Assembly (NCBI GenBank): GCA_902475025.1
Contig: CABRXX010000045.1
Location: 1 to 21,672 of the forward strand
DNA from: Merdiplasma sp905207905
GTDB lineage: Bacteria > Bacillota > Clostridia > Lachnospirales > Lachnospiraceae
Length of the DNA: 21,672 nt
Direction: 5' to 3'
Shown: piece after piece, positions 1 to 7,427 of the stretch
Numbering within the stretch: the stretch's first letter is position 1
How the letters are laid out: every line of letters starts with the position of its first letter
Program-made: the position numbers and the translations under genes
Notes under the pieces: model-generated
What the model was told of the DNA's origin: nothing
The model's database searches: none
Seen by the model: only the letters and a program-made list of their open reading frames with translations

Positions 1-1
1 T

Positions 2-502
2 GTTTCAGCGATTCTGGAACCCTATCTGGTGATTTTAAACAGCCTGCCTAAATCAGCCCTGGCCCCCCTTCTCATTGTATGGCTGGGAGCCAATATGCGA
101 ACCATCATTGTGGCTGGTATTTCTGTAGCCATCTTTGGAATGATCATGAATCTTTACACCGGCTTTCGGGAAACAGATCCCGAAAAAATAAAGCTGATCT
201 ACACGCTCCAGGGTACCAGAAAAGATGTGCTCTTTAAGATTATTCTGCCGGGCACAGTCCCTTTGTTTGTCAGCATTCTGAAGGTAAACATCGGGCTATG
301 CCTGGTGGGCGTCATTATCGGTGAATTTATCGGTTCCCGTCAGGGGCTTGGTTACCTGATCATCTATGGAAGTCAAACCTTCCAGTTGAATCTGGTGATC
401 ACCAGTATTGTGATTCTGTGTATCATCTCTCTGCTTCTATATCTGATCTTAAATCTTCTGGAAAGAAAATACCGGAAGCGCCGCCAGATAGCGCAGTCTT
501 AA
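2..502 (+). CDS. ABC transporter permease, 3' part (NitT/TauT/SsuC type)
   Basis: This is the C-terminal part of an inner-membrane permease; the reading frame is open to the window edge, so the true start lies upstream (residues VSAILEPYLV precede the first internal GTG). An EPYL...LNSLPKSALAPL stretch and an EAA-like loop (LQGTRKDVLFKIILPGTVP), which docks the ATPase, identify the BPD_transp_1 family of the nitrate/taurine/sulfonate/thiamine-precursor class. Several hydrophobic membrane segments follow, then a basic tail (ERKYRKRR) at the inner face. The substrate cannot be read from this fragment, and the ATPase and binding protein would be expected to the left. It converges with folA on the other strand, and a hairpin lies between them. 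The family is secure; the substrate is unknown. Confidence 0.88.
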   Translation, partial: VSAILEPYLVILNSLPKSALAPLLIVWLGANMRTIIVAGISVAIFGMIMNLYTGFRETDPEKIKLIYTLQGTRKDVLFKIILPGTVPLFVSILKVNIGLCLVGVIIGEFIGSRQGLGYLIIYGSQTFQLNLVITSIVILCIISLLLYLILNLLERKYRKRRQIAQS

Positions 503-508
503 AAAACC

Positions 509-559
509 AACTGCCAGAAAGCAAAAAGAAGGGGCTCTTCTCTCTGCCTTCTGGCAGTT
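509..559. terminator. Bidirectional terminator between permease and folA
   Basis: A 15-bp inverted repeat with one mismatch (arms 509-523 and 545-559, AACTGCCAGAAAGCA against TGCCTTCTGGCAGTT). Read on the minus strand it is followed by GGTTTTTTAAG, so it is a good intrinsic terminator for folA/thyA. On the plus strand the tail is only weakly T-rich (TTCTTCC). Confidence 0.75.
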
Positions 560-609
560 CTTCCGAACGCGATATCCATAAGTGATACCGGGGTTGATCC
601 CCCGTCAGC

Positions 610-1116
610 TTACCGGTGGGTCTTTGATTGTTTCCGCTCATATCTTAAAAAGCGGTATTCCAGATCAAAATAGGTCTGCTCTTCCGTATCTCCGGTCAGC
701 TCCCACTCCTTCAGCTCGTCCAGATTTGGAAACCAGGTATCTGCCTCGTAAGAGTGATAAATTTTGGTCACATGGGCTGTATCGCAGTAAGGAAGCAGCT
801 GATGATAAATGCTGTCTCCTCCGATTACAAACACATCCTGGCTGTTGTATTTTTTCAGCTCTTCCAAAAGCTCTTCCCTACTGTGGCAGATGATGGCATC
901 CTTTACCCGGTAATCCAGATTCTGGGTCAACACAATGTTGGTGCGGTTTTTTAGTGGCAGTCCGTTGGGAAAGCTCTCCAGAGTTTTTCTTCCCATCACC
1001 ACCACTTTTCCCATGGTCATGCTGCGGAAAAATTTCATGTCAGAGGGAATGCTCACCAAAAGCTTGTTATCCTTGCCAATGGCCCAGTTTTCATCTGCCG
1101 CTACAATAATGTTCAT
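610..1116 (-). CDS. folA: Dihydrofolate reductase
   Basis: It reduces dihydrofolate to tetrahydrofolate with NADPH in the cytosol, regenerating the folate that thymidylate synthase oxidises. The 168-residue length is normal for the family. The N-terminus is the typical DHFR strand and Met20-type loop (NWAIGKDNKLL, residues 10-20), followed by the catalytic acid in IPSDMKFF (Asp26) and the cofactor-binding block VVVMGRKTLESFP (38-50). VIGGDSIYHQLL in the second half is the other nucleotide-contact segment. A GGAGAGGAG ribosome binding site lies upstream of the ATG. It follows thyA by 82 bp in the same direction, so the two probably share a transcript, and a terminator lies just beyond its stop. 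Confidence 0.96.
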   Translation of the reverse strand: MNIIVAADENWAIGKDNKLLVSIPSDMKFFRSMTMGKVVVMGRKTLESFPNGLPLKNRTNIVLTQNLDYRVKDAIICHSREELLEELKKYNSQDVFVIGGDSIYHQLLPYCDTAHVTKIYHSYEADTWFPNLDELKEWELTGDTEEQTYFDLEYRFLRYERKQSKTHR

Positions 1117-1153
1117 TTCAAATCTCCTCTCCGAATCCTCTTTTATTATACTT

Positions 1154-1203
1154 TAGCATCCGTGTACAAGAGGCGTATTGCCCCCCTGTACACGGATGCT
1201 ATA
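1154..1203. repeat. GTGTAC-armed hairpin repeat, copy 1
   Basis: An inverted repeat with 15-bp perfect arms (1154-1168 and 1187-1201, TAGCATCCGTGTACA) around a roughly 18-nt loop containing GCGTATTG. The thyA stop codon (1199-1201 on the minus strand) lies inside the right arm. There is no T-run on either side, so it does not look like a terminator. The right half (GCGTATTG, then a C-rich stretch, then TGTACAC-GATGCTATA) recurs at 20870-20899, so this is a dispersed repeat rather than a one-off hairpin. Confidence 0.7.
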
Positions 1204-2041
1204 CTGCCACCGGAATATTTTTAATCTGAGGCTCTGTCACATACTCCTCCACATGCAGATCCTCCACAGTAAACCCATAAAAGTCCTTTACTTCAGGATT
1301 AAGCCAGACTCTGGGAGCGGGATGCTCCGGCCGATTCAGAAGCTCCTCTATAATGGAAATGTGTCGGTCATAGATATGACAGTCTGCAATCACATGTACC
1401 AGCTCTCCTGGAATCATATGATTCACCTGGGCAACTGCCATCAAAAGCAGAGCGTATTGCGCCGGATTCCAGTTGCCTGCACACAACATATCCTGGCTTC
1501 TCTGATTCAGAAGGCCGTTTAGCACCAGCCCGTCCGGAGACTGGGTCACATTGTAGGTCATACTATAGGCGCAGGGATCCAGACCGCCGGAATGCAGATA
1601 CTGAAACTGGTACATATTGGTCATAATTCGCCTACTGTAAGGATTTTCCTTTAACTGGCGCAGCACATAATCCATCTGATCCGTCTCTTCTCCCTTGTAG
1701 AGAAACTTTCTGCGGATCACATCTCCGTAGCAGGTACCGATGCTTCCATTCTCATCTGCCCACTGATCCCAGATATGGCTTCCCAATTCATGGATATTAT
1801 TGGACTTTTTTTGATAGATCCACAGTATTTCATCAAAAGCGCTTTTTAGAGCAGTTTTTCGGATGGTGATGGCAGGGAATTCCCTTCTCAGATCATAACG
1901 GTTGATCACGCCAAAACGCTTGATGGTATAAGCTGGAGTGCCATCCTCCCAGTGAGGGCGCACCAGCTCCCCTCTGGTATCTGTTCCATTCTCCAGGATA
2001 TCCCTACAGGTATCCTTAAAAATCTTGTCTGCTAAACTCAT
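1199..2041 (-). CDS. thyA: Thymidylate synthase (ThyA, Bacillus ThyA-like subtype)
   Basis: It methylates dUMP to dTMP using methylene-tetrahydrofolate, releasing dihydrofolate for the adjacent folA product. The 280-residue protein has the phosphate-binding arginines in NPYSRRIM (137-138), the nucleophile Cys157 in LDPCAYSMTYNV, the substrate loop NQRSQDMLCAGNWNPAQYALL (179-199) and the HIYDRH ribose-binding motif (222-227). The residue after the catalytic Cys is Ala rather than the His of the E. coli PCH motif; as I recall, Bacillus subtilis ThyA and many clostridial enzymes are similar, so I read it as a subtype and not a defect. A strong CAGGAGGAAAGG site precedes the ATG. It lies 90 bp after the DHHW gene with no clear terminator between, so read-through from the MBOAT-DHHW unit is possible. 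Confidence 0.96.
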   Translation of the reverse strand: MSLADKIFKDTCRDILENGTDTRGELVRPHWEDGTPAYTIKRFGVINRYDLRREFPAITIRKTALKSAFDEILWIYQKKSNNIHELGSHIWDQWADENGSIGTCYGDVIRRKFLYKGEETDQMDYVLRQLKENPYSRRIMTNMYQFQYLHSGGLDPCAYSMTYNVTQSPDGLVLNGLLNQRSQDMLCAGNWNPAQYALLLMAVAQVNHMIPGELVHVIADCHIYDRHISIIEELLNRPEHPAPRVWLNPEVKDFYGFTVEDLHVEEYVTEPQIKNIPVAV

Positions 2042-2131
2042 GCCTTTCCTCCTGTTCTTCTTTTTGATTTTGCCTGCTTCCTCTCCCTCTTTTTCTTTAG
2101 GCTTAAGCCATTTGCAGCCTCAGACGCTTTC

Positions 2132-3277
2132 TCAGGTCAATAGTTTGGCCAGGCTGGCATCCTCCGCAAAACCGGAGGCATTGTACAAAAACAGTATATC
2201 CGTATAATTCCCTTCCTCCATAAATTGAGAAAGACTCTGGTTAAAATATCGCAGATCCAGCATATCCACCTGGTCAAAATAAGCGTAGGTAAAGGGAACA
2301 AAACAGTGGGCATAAGAATCCTTGATCACCAGAAGCTTCCGCCCTGTATCAGCCTCCGTCTCAGCCTGAATCAAACCGTAATTTCCACCATAAAAATAAG
2401 CATACTGATCCTTGGTATGCAGGGCATTTTCCTGATATACCGTGCTTCTGATATCATCCGACTGATTGTAAGTGAGCAGATATCTGACAGGATTCTTAAG
2501 CTCATACTTTTCAATCGTATCATTCTGTACCGGGATTCCCACCTTAGATGCGATCGTTCCTCTGAAATCATCGGTCACCTGACTTACCAAATAATTCTCT
2601 GCCGAAATTCCTTCCAGCCCCATTTTTGTTCCCCACTCTTGGAATACATAGAATGCTCCTAACGTTTTCCAGTGATGGTCTGTCCGGTAATAAATCTCCT
2701 CCTGACTGTGACGGCGCAGCACCTCCCCGGCATCAAACCATACGCCCTCCGGCAAAGCATTCCTGATTTTCTGCAGATAGGCCAGCTCCCGCACCGGGGA
2801 GGCAAAAGCGGGAAGCTTGTCCCGAAGAACATCCAGGGCATTGGGAATCACCATGGCCGTCACATGACCGCTGCCATAAATATCTTTAGCCTGCTGAAAG
2901 AACGCACTTAGATAGGAAATATTGGTTTCAGCCCGATCCGTTTGAAAACTTCCGGAGTGCTTTTCGATCAGGTATCCATCTTTTCCGAAATAAACGTCAT
3001 TGACCTCCTGACGCAGCGCTGCCCGCTCTGCTCTGGTCTTCAAACCGATCCATTGATCCCGGAATACAAACTGATCCGTAAGGTAGGTTTCATAATCTGT
3101 CGTGTATTTTCCAGAAAACAACGAGGAAAAACTAAACTTTGGCTTGGCTGCCAGGGAACGATTCTCATTTTCAGAAAATTCTGTGTCCGGTTTCAAAAGA
3201 GAGGCTGCTGTCAGTCCAAATATCATCAATAAAAAAAGTGTAATGATATTCCAGGCCTGCTTTTTATTCATATTCAT
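2132..3277 (-). CDS. DHHW-family protein (AlgJ-like partner of MBOAT)
   Basis: A 381-residue secreted or membrane-anchored protein. Residues 9-28 form one N-terminal hydrophobic segment, and the rest is predicted outside the membrane. It carries the family signature TDHHW at 199-203 and a Ser in VIKDSYAHCF (Ser321). This layout resembles the AlgJ/AlgX SGNH-like proteins that handle acetyl groups on alginate, where Asp-His and Ser form the catalytic set. It is encoded 101 bp after the MBOAT gene on the same strand, the usual pairing for surface-polymer O-acetylation. An AAGGAG site precedes ATGAATATG. The family is secure; the acetylated polymer cannot be told from sequence. Confidence 0.85.
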   Translation of the reverse strand: MNMNKKQAWNIITLFLLMIFGLTAASLLKPDTEFSENENRSLAAKPKFSFSSLFSGKYTTDYETYLTDQFVFRDQWIGLKTRAERAALRQEVNDVYFGKDGYLIEKHSGSFQTDRAETNISYLSAFFQQAKDIYGSGHVTAMVIPNALDVLRDKLPAFASPVRELAYLQKIRNALPEGVWFDAGEVLRRHSQEEIYYRTDHHWKTLGAFYVFQEWGTKMGLEGISAENYLVSQVTDDFRGTIASKVGIPVQNDTIEKYELKNPVRYLLTYNQSDDIRSTVYQENALHTKDQYAYFYGGNYGLIQAETEADTGRKLLVIKDSYAHCFVPFTYAYFDQVDMLDLRYFNQSLSQFMEEGNYTDILFLYNASGFAEDASLAKLLT

Positions 3278-3378
3278 TCTTCCGTAAACTCCTTATTCAA
3301 ACTCTTTATGCGGCTTCATGGTGCTGCCGAAAAGACCATAGGCCTTTGGCCGCCAAACGCCAAGCTCTGAAATAATTT

Positions 3379-4797
3379 TTAAAACCTGAAATACAGGAAA
3401 GGATTATAGGAGGCATCCACCAGATAAGCCACAGACAACAGGAAGATTCCTACATAGACGGTTCCTCTCAGAAGGATACACAGCCAGTCGTGATCCTTCA
3501 GCTTTTCCAGCAGCCATCCTGCCCAGATCTTTGGATATCGGGTACATCCAAGAGACAGCAGGATCAAAAGCACTGCGTTATTGCAGATCAAATAAATACT
3601 CTCCTGATTGATAAAACTTCCGCCCAGCCCAAACATGGACCGCAGCAGTCCGGCTCCTGAGGCCGCATCTGCATAGACAAAGATCATCCATCCCAGCACC
3701 ACAAAAAACAGACAGTAAATGTGGGCAAAAATTCCCGGAAGCTTTTTCAGCCGATCCTTCAGCACCAGCTTTTCAAACAACAGCAGCACGCCGTAATACA
3801 GACCCCAGATCAGGAAATTCCAGTTGGCGCCATGCCAGATACCGGTAAGCAGCCACACGATCATGGTATTCCGGATAAACTTCATAGTGCTTACCCGATT
3901 TCCGCCCAAAGGAATATAGACGTATTCTCTAAACCAGGTTCCCAAAGAGATATGCCATCTTCTCCAGAACTCGGTAATGCTCTTTGACAGATAAGGATAA
4001 TTAAAGTTTTCCAGGAACCGAAATCCAAACATATGTCCCAGTCCGATGGCCATATCCGAATAAGCGGAAAAATCAAAGTAGATCTGAAATGTATAGGCGA
4101 TCATTCCAAGCCAGGCAGTCACCACCGGCAAAGGCCCTGTGGTCATGGCGCTGATACTGTCCCAAAGAGCGCCTGCATTGTTGGCCAGCAAAACCTTCTT
4201 TCCAAGGCCGATCATAAAACGGTTGATCCCTTCTGCAAACTGCTCCGCCGTCTCCCGACGGTTACGAAGCTGCTCGTCAATGGTCTTATATTGAACGATG
4301 GGGCCCGCAATCAGTTGGGGAAACATGGTCACATAGGCGCCGTAGGAAATAATGTTTTTCTGTACCCTGGCCGTACCTCTGTAGACGTCTATAATATAGG
4401 AAATCGTCTGGAAGGTATAGAAAGAAATCCCGATGGGCAGCGCCAGCTTCAAAAGCGGAATCTCCAGCCCGGCAGCACGGTTAATCGTGTCCAGAAGAAA
4501 ATCTGTGTACTTGAAAAAAGCCAGCAGAAGCAGACCCACGCCTACCGATGCGATCAGGGAAACCTTTGCCTTTCTCTCCTGCCCTCTTTCAATAAAATGG
4601 TGAACAGCCAGCCCCCCAAGATAGGAAACCAGGATAGAAAACAGCATAAGAAGCACATATACCGGCTCTCCCCAGGCATAGAACACCAGGCTTGTCAGCA
4701 GGAGCACCAGATTCCTGCCGGGTCTTGGACAGGCAAAATACAACAGCAACACAACCGGCAAAAATCGGAACAAAAATAGTAAACTGCTAAAAATCAT
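3379..4797 (-). CDS. MBOAT-family O-acyltransferase (AlgI/DltB-like)
   Basis: A multispanning membrane acyltransferase of 472 residues, likely moving acetyl or another acyl group from a cytoplasmic donor to an extracellular acceptor. Conserved AlgI-type blocks are visible: MFPQLIAGPIVQY (158-170), FWRRWHISLGTWFREYVYIPLGGN (277-300) and GIWHGANWNFLIWG (319-332), with the proposed catalytic His at 322. About ten hydrophobic segments run along the protein. It is the first gene of the leftward unit, divergent from the SGNH hydrolase gene, and is followed by the DHHW gene. The start has a short CGAGG close to the ATG and no better upstream codon. DltB is less likely because no dltA, dltC or dltD gene is nearby. 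Confidence 0.92.
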   Translation of the reverse strand: MIFSSLLFLFRFLPVVLLLYFACPRPGRNLVLLLTSLVFYAWGEPVYVLLMLFSILVSYLGGLAVHHFIERGQERKAKVSLIASVGVGLLLLAFFKYTDFLLDTINRAAGLEIPLLKLALPIGISFYTFQTISYIIDVYRGTARVQKNIISYGAYVTMFPQLIAGPIVQYKTIDEQLRNRRETAEQFAEGINRFMIGLGKKVLLANNAGALWDSISAMTTGPLPVVTAWLGMIAYTFQIYFDFSAYSDMAIGLGHMFGFRFLENFNYPYLSKSITEFWRRWHISLGTWFREYVYIPLGGNRVSTMKFIRNTMIVWLLTGIWHGANWNFLIWGLYYGVLLLFEKLVLKDRLKKLPGIFAHIYCLFFVVLGWMIFVYADAASGAGLLRSMFGLGGSFINQESIYLICNNAVLLILLSLGCTRYPKIWAGWLLEKLKDHDWLCILLRGTVYVGIFLLSVAYLVDASYNPFLYFRF

Positions 4798-4881
4798 ACC
4801 TCGTTTCTCACTTTCTCATCGCTTACGTCAATGAATACTTATTACAATTTCTTAACATTTTCATAATTACGCAAAAAACGC

Positions 4882-4909
4882 TTTACATTCAATCAGCTTA
4901 TTATATAAT
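4882..4909 (+). promoter_or_regulatory. Sigma-A-type promoter for SGNH hydrolase unit
   Basis: TTTACA (4882-4887) and a perfect TATAAT (4904-4909) are separated by 16 bp, in an AT-rich divergent intergenic region about 75 bp before the chosen ATG. No equally clear promoter was seen for the MBOAT gene on the other strand. Confidence 0.6.
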
Positions 4910-4983
4910 ATACTAATGCGATAATCAATATTTTTCTGCCTTTGGACAAAGAATCCGGGGCTTTCAATATAGGGGATACAGTT

Positions 4984-6039
4984 ATGGGAGCAAAGAAACG
5001 AAAGAAAAAAAAAGCATCTCAAAATGACTTTTTTGTATTAAAATTATTGGTACTGGTTGCAGTTGTCCTGGTAATCTTTGAAGGACGTCTGGTTTATACC
5101 ATGTTTACATATAAATCATCACCAGTCAACGCCTCTGCAGATTCAAAAAACGCTCCGGAAGGAGAGACGGAAATTTCTCTGGATTCCACTCCGGCACCTT
5201 CCAAGGTTTCCATTACTTCCGAAGATACGGGAGCCTTTCCACTGGCAGGACTTTCCGCCGCTGTTTTTGAGGCAGGATCGGTCTCTGGCAGCGAACATAC
5301 TCCCGAAACCGAGGATCCGTACCGGATATCGGAAGAGATCGACAGCCTGGCTGTCGTAAAGGAGATCTCCCCTGCTGTAGATGATTCCTATTTTTCAGAT
5401 GCAGTCTTTATCGGTGATTCCCGCATGCAGGGCTTCCAAAACACCTCCGGTATCACCCAGGGTGATTTTCTCACCAGCGTAGGACTGGGTATCGACGGAA
5501 TGTCCAATCAGAACATTTCCACAGCGGAAGGGAATATCTCTGTTTATCAGGGCTTAAGCGGAAAACAATATAAGAAAATTTACCTGATGTTAGGAACCAA
5601 TGATCTGGGATACTATCCCTGGGAAAGCTTTAAGCCGAATTTCACCAACGTGATCGAGCAGTTCCATAAGCTGCAGCCAGATGCTCTCATCTATATCTGC
5701 AGCGTCATCTACGTGGATGAGTCCAAGATCTCTACCAGCTACGACAACAACGAAAACGTGAGCAAAATCAACGGATATCTGTTGGAGGTAGCAGAAGAAA
5801 AAGATTACTGCTACTACATTAATTTGAATGAAATCTTTACCAATGGGTACGGGGCTCTTCTGGAAGGGGCTTCCCCGGACGGGATTCATCTGGAGGCGCC
5901 TTACTGCCAGCAGATGCTCGCCTTCTTAAAGAGCCACTACGTTCCGGACACTGCTCTTGCTTCCAGTAGTGCCAAGACAGCCGGCGCTCCGGAGGAGTCC
6001 ACCGAACCGTTCTCAGAATCTGAGACCGACAAAAGCTGA
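4984..6039 (+). CDS. Membrane-anchored SGNH/GDSL hydrolase
   Basis: A likely extracytoplasmic esterase, 351 residues from the preferred ATG at 4984, which has an AGGGG site 8-9 nt upstream. An in-frame TTG at 4942 lacks such a site. A very basic tip (KKRKKKK, 4-10) and one transmembrane segment (about 17-37) give an inside-to-outside anchor, followed by a low-complexity Ser/Pro/Glu linker to about residue 120. The hydrolase blocks are FIGDSRMQGF (nucleophile Ser146), MLGTNDLGY (Asn206, Asp207) and SPDGIHLE (Asp299, His302). The tail after 325 is Ser/Glu-rich and disordered. It diverges from the MBOAT-DHHW genes and is followed by the DUF4358 lipoprotein. It may add or remove ester groups on the polymer acylated by the MBOAT; that role is inference. 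Confidence 0.88.
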   Translation: MGAKKRKKKKASQNDFFVLKLLVLVAVVLVIFEGRLVYTMFTYKSSPVNASADSKNAPEGETEISLDSTPAPSKVSITSEDTGAFPLAGLSAAVFEAGSVSGSEHTPETEDPYRISEEIDSLAVVKEISPAVDDSYFSDAVFIGDSRMQGFQNTSGITQGDFLTSVGLGIDGMSNQNISTAEGNISVYQGLSGKQYKKIYLMLGTNDLGYYPWESFKPNFTNVIEQFHKLQPDALIYICSVIYVDESKISTSYDNNENVSKINGYLLEVAEEKDYCYYINLNEIFTNGYGALLEGASPDGIHLEAPYCQQMLAFLKSHYVPDTALASSSAKTAGAPEESTEPFSESETDKS

Positions 6040-6091
6040 TGATGCTGTATAACAGCCTCAGATAGATGGAAACATGAAAGGAGTATAAAAA

Positions 6092-6559
6092 ATGAAACGT
6101 TTAAAATTATTGTTCTGCATGATGGTACTGGCCTTTGCCCTCACCGCCTGCTCCAAGGGAGGTAAGGATATTACAGTGGATGTGGCAAAACTGGCGGAAG
6201 AACTTCAGGCTCAGACTGTTACCAGCGACACTTTATCTGCCACTGCGCCGGAGATGCTCCCCTCCATTTATTTCGTGGAAGCTGACCAGGTGGCAAATGG
6301 CGCTGCGTACATGAGTTCCGGATCTACTTCCTGTGAGGTAGCAGTCATTGAATGTAAGGAGGCCAAACAGGCCGAAGAGGTAACAAAATCTTTCCAGACC
6401 AGAGTTGCCAACCAATCCGACCTTTTTGCCAGCTACGATCCTGAGGAAGTGACCAAATTGGATGCCGCCATTATTAAGACCAGCGGAAAATACGCTGTTC
6501 TTTGTGTCTGCGATGACACGAAGAAAGCAGAAGAAATCCTGAAAAACTACGGTTTCTAA
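6092..6559 (+). CDS. DUF4358-type lipoprotein
   Basis: A 155-residue exported lipoprotein. It has a basic start (MKRLK), a hydrophobic core and a lipobox LTAC with the lipidated Cys at residue 20. The mature part (VDVAKLAEELQ..., then a repeated pattern of AVIECKEAKQAEEV and a C-terminal helix ending in ILKNYGF) matches my memory of the DUF4358 family, common beside MBOAT/DHHW genes in Lachnospiraceae. No catalytic motif is evident, so a binding or scaffold role at the outer membrane face is the most that can be said. An AAAGGAG site lies 8 nt before the ATG, 52 bp after the hydrolase gene, so both are probably co-transcribed. A terminator follows. Confidence 0.75.
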   Translation: MKRLKLLFCMMVLAFALTACSKGGKDITVDVAKLAEELQAQTVTSDTLSATAPEMLPSIYFVEADQVANGAAYMSSGSTSCEVAVIECKEAKQAEEVTKSFQTRVANQSDLFASYDPEEVTKLDAAIIKTSGKYAVLCVCDDTKKAEEILKNYGF

Positions 6560-6598
6560 AGGTTCAGAAGTTTCCCAGAATCATCAGATGTGTTATGA

Positions 6599-6622
6599 TA
6601 TGAAAAACGCGATTTTTTCATA
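6599..6622 (+). other. AT-rich hairpin downstream of DUF4358 gene
   Basis: TATGAAAAA (6599-6607) pairs with TTTTTCATA (6614-6622) around a short loop. It lies just before the stronger terminator and could stabilise the transcript's 3' end. The pairing is weak, so the function is uncertain. Confidence 0.35.
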
Positions 6623-6630
6623 CCATGAAA

Positions 6631-6683
6631 AAATGCCTCAGGTCTCCGTCGCAATGTCGGAACGCCTGAGGCATTTCTTTTTT
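6631..6683. terminator. Bidirectional intrinsic terminator
   Basis: Perfect 12-bp arms AAATGCCTCAGG (6631-6642) and CCTGAGGCATTT (6665-6676) are followed by TTTCTTTTTT on the plus strand and by ATTTTTTCATGG on the minus strand. It ends the SGNH-DUF4358 unit from the left and the methyltransferase gene from the right. Confidence 0.88.
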
Positions 6684-7410
6684 ACTTTTCTTCTGCTATG
6701 GTGGCCTGGATTCGCTTTTGGGCCGCCTCAAAATACACAGGATCCAACTCAATCCCGTAAAATCTCCTGTTCAATTCCAAAGCTGCCACGCCTGTAGATC
6801 CTACTCCCATAAACATATCCAGCACCAGATCACCGGGATTGCTGGCGATCTCAATAATGTGCTTTAACACCTTCAGGGGCTTTTGCGTTGGATGCTTGGG
6901 TTCCCGCAGGCGCTCCTTTCCCATGCAGATGGGACTCTCGATAAAATTGTGCATTTCATTCTGTTTGGTAAAATTCCAGGTATGTCCTTTGTTCCACAGA
7001 CATACAATCAATTCACAGCTGTTTAGAAACGAAGATTTCCTGATATTGGGTATCGGATTCGTCTTATGCCATACCATAAACTGAAAAGTATCAAATTGGG
7101 GATCAAAGGCTTCATGAAACTTCCCCATAAGATTATAGCTGCAGAAAATAAAAATATTTCCGGTGGGAGAAAGAACCCTTTGAAATTCTTCCACCAAATC
7201 TCCAGGCTCTAACGGCGTCTCATCCCATTCCGCCACATCATTGTTAATCTCTGCGCGCCAGTCAAATTTCATATTGCCTGTACTGTACTTGGCCAGATTG
7301 TAGGGTGGATCGCAAAGAATGAGATCCACGGAATGATCCGGGATCTCCTTCATTTTTTCAAAACAATCTCCCTGGGACAGCCAAAGCTTCTGTTCCTTAT
7401 CGATGTTCAT
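6682..7410 (-). CDS. Orphan beta-class DNA (adenine-N6 or cytosine-N4) methyltransferase
   Basis: A 242-residue DNA methyltransferase. The catalytic motif IV, DPPYNL, is at 34-39, ahead of the SAM-binding motif I, FMGVGSTG, at 200-207. The motif order IV - target region - I defines the beta class. HPTQKPLKVL at 173-182 is the usual block before motif I in the MboII/RsrI/YhdJ-like group. DPPY favours adenine as target, but cytosine-N4 is not excluded. The ATG at 7410 has an AGAGGA site 4 nt away; an upstream in-frame TTG at 7434 overlaps the pepV stop and is less likely. No restriction endonuclease gene is adjacent, so it is probably a solitary regulatory methylase or a relic of a restriction system. 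It follows pepV by 17 bp and likely shares its transcript. Confidence 0.9.
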   Translation of the reverse strand: MNIDKEQKLWLSQGDCFEKMKEIPDHSVDLILCDPPYNLAKYSTGNMKFDWRAEINNDVAEWDETPLEPGDLVEEFQRVLSPTGNIFIFCSYNLMGKFHEAFDPQFDTFQFMVWHKTNPIPNIRKSSFLNSCELIVCLWNKGHTWNFTKQNEMHNFIESPICMGKERLREPKHPTQKPLKVLKHIIEIASNPGDLVLDMFMGVGSTGVAALELNRRFYGIELDPVYFEAAQKRIQATIAEEK

Positions 7411-7427
7411 ACTTTCCTCTTTCAGCC

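Noticed and set aside
1451..1459. GCGTATTGC inside thyA as another copy of the GTGTAC repeat
   Set aside because: Only the 9-mer matches, inside conserved coding sequence; the rest of the repeat is absent.
4033..4779. A 248-codon open frame antisense to the MBOAT gene
   Set aside because: Fully overlaps a gene with clear conserved motifs; the sequence is His/Gln-rich with no recognisable domain.
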